64,000 nt of DNA, from NCBI GenBank assembly GCA_024707145.1, contig JANQAI010000008.1, positions 620,001-684,000 of the forward strand, read 5' to 3'. This document shows positions 61,299 through 64,000 of this stretch, piece after piece (the first letter of the stretch is position 1; each line of letters opens with the position of its first letter). The translations under genes and the position numbers were made by a program. The notes under the pieces were generated by a model. The model ran no database searches. It saw only the letters and a list, made by a program, of their open reading frames with translations, and was not told the DNA's origin. This stretch comes from Magnetospirillum sp. (GTDB lineage: Bacteria; Pseudomonadota; Alphaproteobacteria; Rhodospirillales; Magnetospirillaceae).

Positions 61299-61318
61299 AA
61301 CGACGCTATATTGTCGTT
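61299..61318 (+). promoter_or_regulatory. Operator-like inverted repeat over a -10 box, upstream of the XRE gene
   Basis: AACGAC (61299-61304) and GTCGTT (61313-61318) are perfect inverted arms around GCTATATT, which contains TATATT (61307-61312). The layout suits autorepression by the adjacent helix-turn-helix protein and possibly control of the divergent small gene. Confidence 0.55.
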
Positions 61319-61364
61319 CTTTGAGTTCGTGGTCAAGGGCACGGCGACCACTGAGACTGCACCT

Positions 61365-61715
61365 ATGCAGCCCGATCGCCTCAAGACTGTGATTTCAACC
61401 AATGTCAGGCGCCTGCGCGACAAGCGGGGCATGACTCAGGAACAGTTGGCCGAGGCCATCGAGAAATCTCCTGAGGCGATTTCCATGTTCGAGCGCGGAC
61501 GAACCACTCCGGCGTTGGAAACCTTGGCGTTGATCGCCACGGCGCTTGGCTGTTCGCTGATGGACATGCTTTCGGAAGATGCCCTTCCCCTGTCCGACCA
61601 CCGCGCCGACCTGCTGCGGCAGGCCGAGGTGAGCCTTGCCGGTTTCAGCGACGATCAACTGGAGATGGCCGTGAAGCTGCTGGCGGTCCTGCGCGAGGGC
61701 TTGGGACGCGGCTAG
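61365..61715 (+). CDS. XRE-family helix-turn-helix regulator
   Basis: A 116-residue Cro/CI-type protein. The helix-turn-helix is MTQEQLAEAIEKSPEAISMFERG (over two halves), near residues 22-45, followed by TTPALETLALIATALGCSLM. The C-terminal 45 residues are a helical extension. The ATG at 61365 is chosen because an in-frame TTG at 61311 would lie inside the operator. The target is unknown. Confidence 0.8.
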   Translation: MQPDRLKTVISTNVRRLRDKRGMTQEQLAEAIEKSPEAISMFERGRTTPALETLALIATALGCSLMDMLSEDALPLSDHRADLLRQAEVSLAGFSDDQLEMAVKLLAVLREGLGRG

Positions 61716-61861
61716 AATTTGCCCAGTTCAGGCCGAGTCGCTTTTTGAGCTTTCGCGGAAAGTGCCCACGCCCAGAAGCCGTGCCACAGGAACACGGATG
61801 ACACGGATGCCCGCTGGCGCGGGCCACGGACGAACACGGACGGGCGCCGTGCCGGCACCTC

Positions 61862-61945
61862 TCTGAACCCCGGCCGCAGCGAAGCGGAGAGCCGGGGTCC
61901 ATGGTCGGGGTACCCCCTAGATGCCGGGTCAGGCCCCGCATGACG
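61862..61945. repeat. Intergenic dyad repeat, copy D
   Basis: GCCGGGGTCCATGGTCGGGG and ATGCCGGGTCAGGCCCC blocks have the layout of the other copies, nested between the two ACACGGATG-type arms. Confidence 0.55.
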
Positions 61946-62202
61946 AAGTTTTTGTTGTCCGTGTCCATCCGTGGCCGCGAAGCGGCATCCGTGTTCATCC
62001 GTGTCCTGATGGCACATCGAACGCCGCAAATGCCAAGCTGGCTGTGCTCCGCAGACGGTCACCCCGTTGGTTGAACCAACACCCATGGGTCAGGTCCGGC
62101 CATGACGGAGGGGAGTGCGCTTCCGTCAAAACCCGCCAAACCCTGAGCCGGAACGCCCTGAAAATTTCGTGCCGCGAGCCATCAGGTATTTTAGTTACAC
62201 CT

Positions 62203-62229
62203 TTCCAAAATTGGAATACCTCTAAGAGG
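62203..62229 (+). promoter_or_regulatory. Two adjacent palindromes before ccoN
   Basis: TTCCAA-aa-TTGGAA (62203-62216) and CCTCT-A-AGAGG (62219-62229) lie 44-70 bases before the ccoN ATG. Neither matches the FNR box TTGAT-N4-ATCAA, which was not found upstream of the gene. Confidence 0.4.
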
Positions 62230-62272
62230 CAATTCTGCCACATGAGTGGACGGACTGACTGGGAGGTATTCA

Positions 62273-63742
<1,470 letters not shown>

Positions 63743-63750
63743 GACAAACA

Positions 63751-63783
63751 AAACGCCCGGCCTCCTCGCGGAGCCGGGCGTTT
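63751..63783 (+). terminator. Terminator between ccoN and the GH1 gene
   Basis: Arms AAACGCCCGGC and GCCGGGCGTTT (11 bp) with an 11-base loop lie between convergent genes. It closes the ccoN transcript directly. Confidence 0.8.
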
Positions 63784-63796
63784 CCCGCCGGACAGA

Positions 63797-64000
63797 TCAG
63801 ACCGCGTTGGCCTTGGCGATCTGCTGCATCAGGTAATAGCTGTCCTTGGGGGTGCGGACCAGGGTGTCGTAATCGACCCGGACGATGCCGAAGCGCTTGG
63901 ACAGGCCGAAGGCCCATTCGAAATTGTCCAGCAGGCTCCAGGCCAGGTAGCCCTTGAGGTTGACGCCGTCGGTCAGCGCGCGGTGGACCTGCTCGATGTG
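63797..64000 (-). CDS. Beta-glucosidase, glycoside hydrolase family 1 (C-terminus only)
   Basis: The last 67 residues and stop of a GH1 enzyme; the rest lies beyond the right edge. The C-terminal GH1 signature is clear: GYLAWSLLDNFEWAFGLSKR, then FGIVRVDYDTLVRTPKDSYY. The substrate cannot be inferred from this part. Confidence 0.88.
   Translation of the reverse strand, partial: HIEQVHRALTDGVNLKGYLAWSLLDNFEWAFGLSKRFGIVRVDYDTLVRTPKDSYYLMQQIAKANAV

Larger units (their letters stand above)
61716..62272. other. 557-base intergenic region before the ccoN gene
   Basis: It contains a pair of inverted ACACGGATGACACGGATG-type arms (about 61788-61840 and 61955-62012), a dyad repeat (61862-61945), another fragment (62083-62108) and the ccoN promoter region. 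No gene is supported. Confidence 0.55.

Overview
The window is a 64 kb stretch of high-GC chromosome from a motile, polar-flagellated alphaproteobacterium of the Rhodospirillales. It most resembles Magnetospirillum/Paramagnetospirillum; that genus call is from memory of protein families and was not checked by a search. Supporting signs are FlbT, the flgFGAH operon, fliL-fliM followed by a DUF6468-type gene and motE, a mitochondrial-type complex I accessory subunit (NDUFS4 family), a phasin, a cbb3 oxidase subunit and many chemoreceptors. No magnetosome gene, prophage, insertion sequence, CRISPR array or rRNA operon was seen. Almost everything is core chromosome.

Layout. 0-7 kb: flbT (cut by the left edge), an isomerase, a short-chain dehydrogenase and a RidA protein; then ugd and galU for UDP-glucose/UDP-glucuronate, a membrane J-protein, a VWA protein and a frameshifted complex I subunit. 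7-20 kb: flagellum and chemotaxis, with flgF-flgG-flgA-flgH leftward from a clear sigma-54 site and fliL-fliM-DUF6468-motE-cheY-cheZ rightward. A 1120-residue secreted repeat protein and the spermidine pair speD-speE follow. 20-26 kb: cheW, two chemoreceptors sharing about 880 nearly identical bases, and a CtpA-like protein without its catalytic Ser and Lys. 26-33 kb: a lipoprotein, alaS, a degenerate nuclease-fold protein, three unknown genes, and an 890-base gap holding repeats and a candidate small RNA. 33-41 kb: clpA and clpS, a phasin, a lipoprotein, a SPOR-tailed D,D-carboxypeptidase, and small enzymes. 40-50 kb: two sugar phosphomutases, recA, a diguanylate cyclase, lipB, tRNA-Leu, malic enzyme and a pseudouridine synthase. 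50-64 kb: a marR unit, marC, a gene of unknown function, glgX, a chemoreceptor, a TPP riboswitch with thiC, an XRE regulator with two unknown neighbours, a ccoN with no ccoO beside it, and the end of a GH1 glucosidase.

The genes suggest a respiring, polymer-storing, chemotactic cell. galU, ugd, pgm, the phosphomannomutase and glgX link glucose phosphates to exopolysaccharide and glycogen; the phasin points to polyhydroxyalkanoate granules; the chemoreceptors, CheW, CheY, CheZ and FliM form one signalling chain.

Seven genes carry eight apparent single-base frame breaks (ndufS4-like, cheY, chemoreceptor 2, clpS, pgm twice, the 52.3 kb gene, chemoreceptor 3). Several are in homopolymers and in genes that should be essential or highly conserved, so base-calling error is the leading explanation. 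Coordinates for those genes span the whole inferred reading frame.
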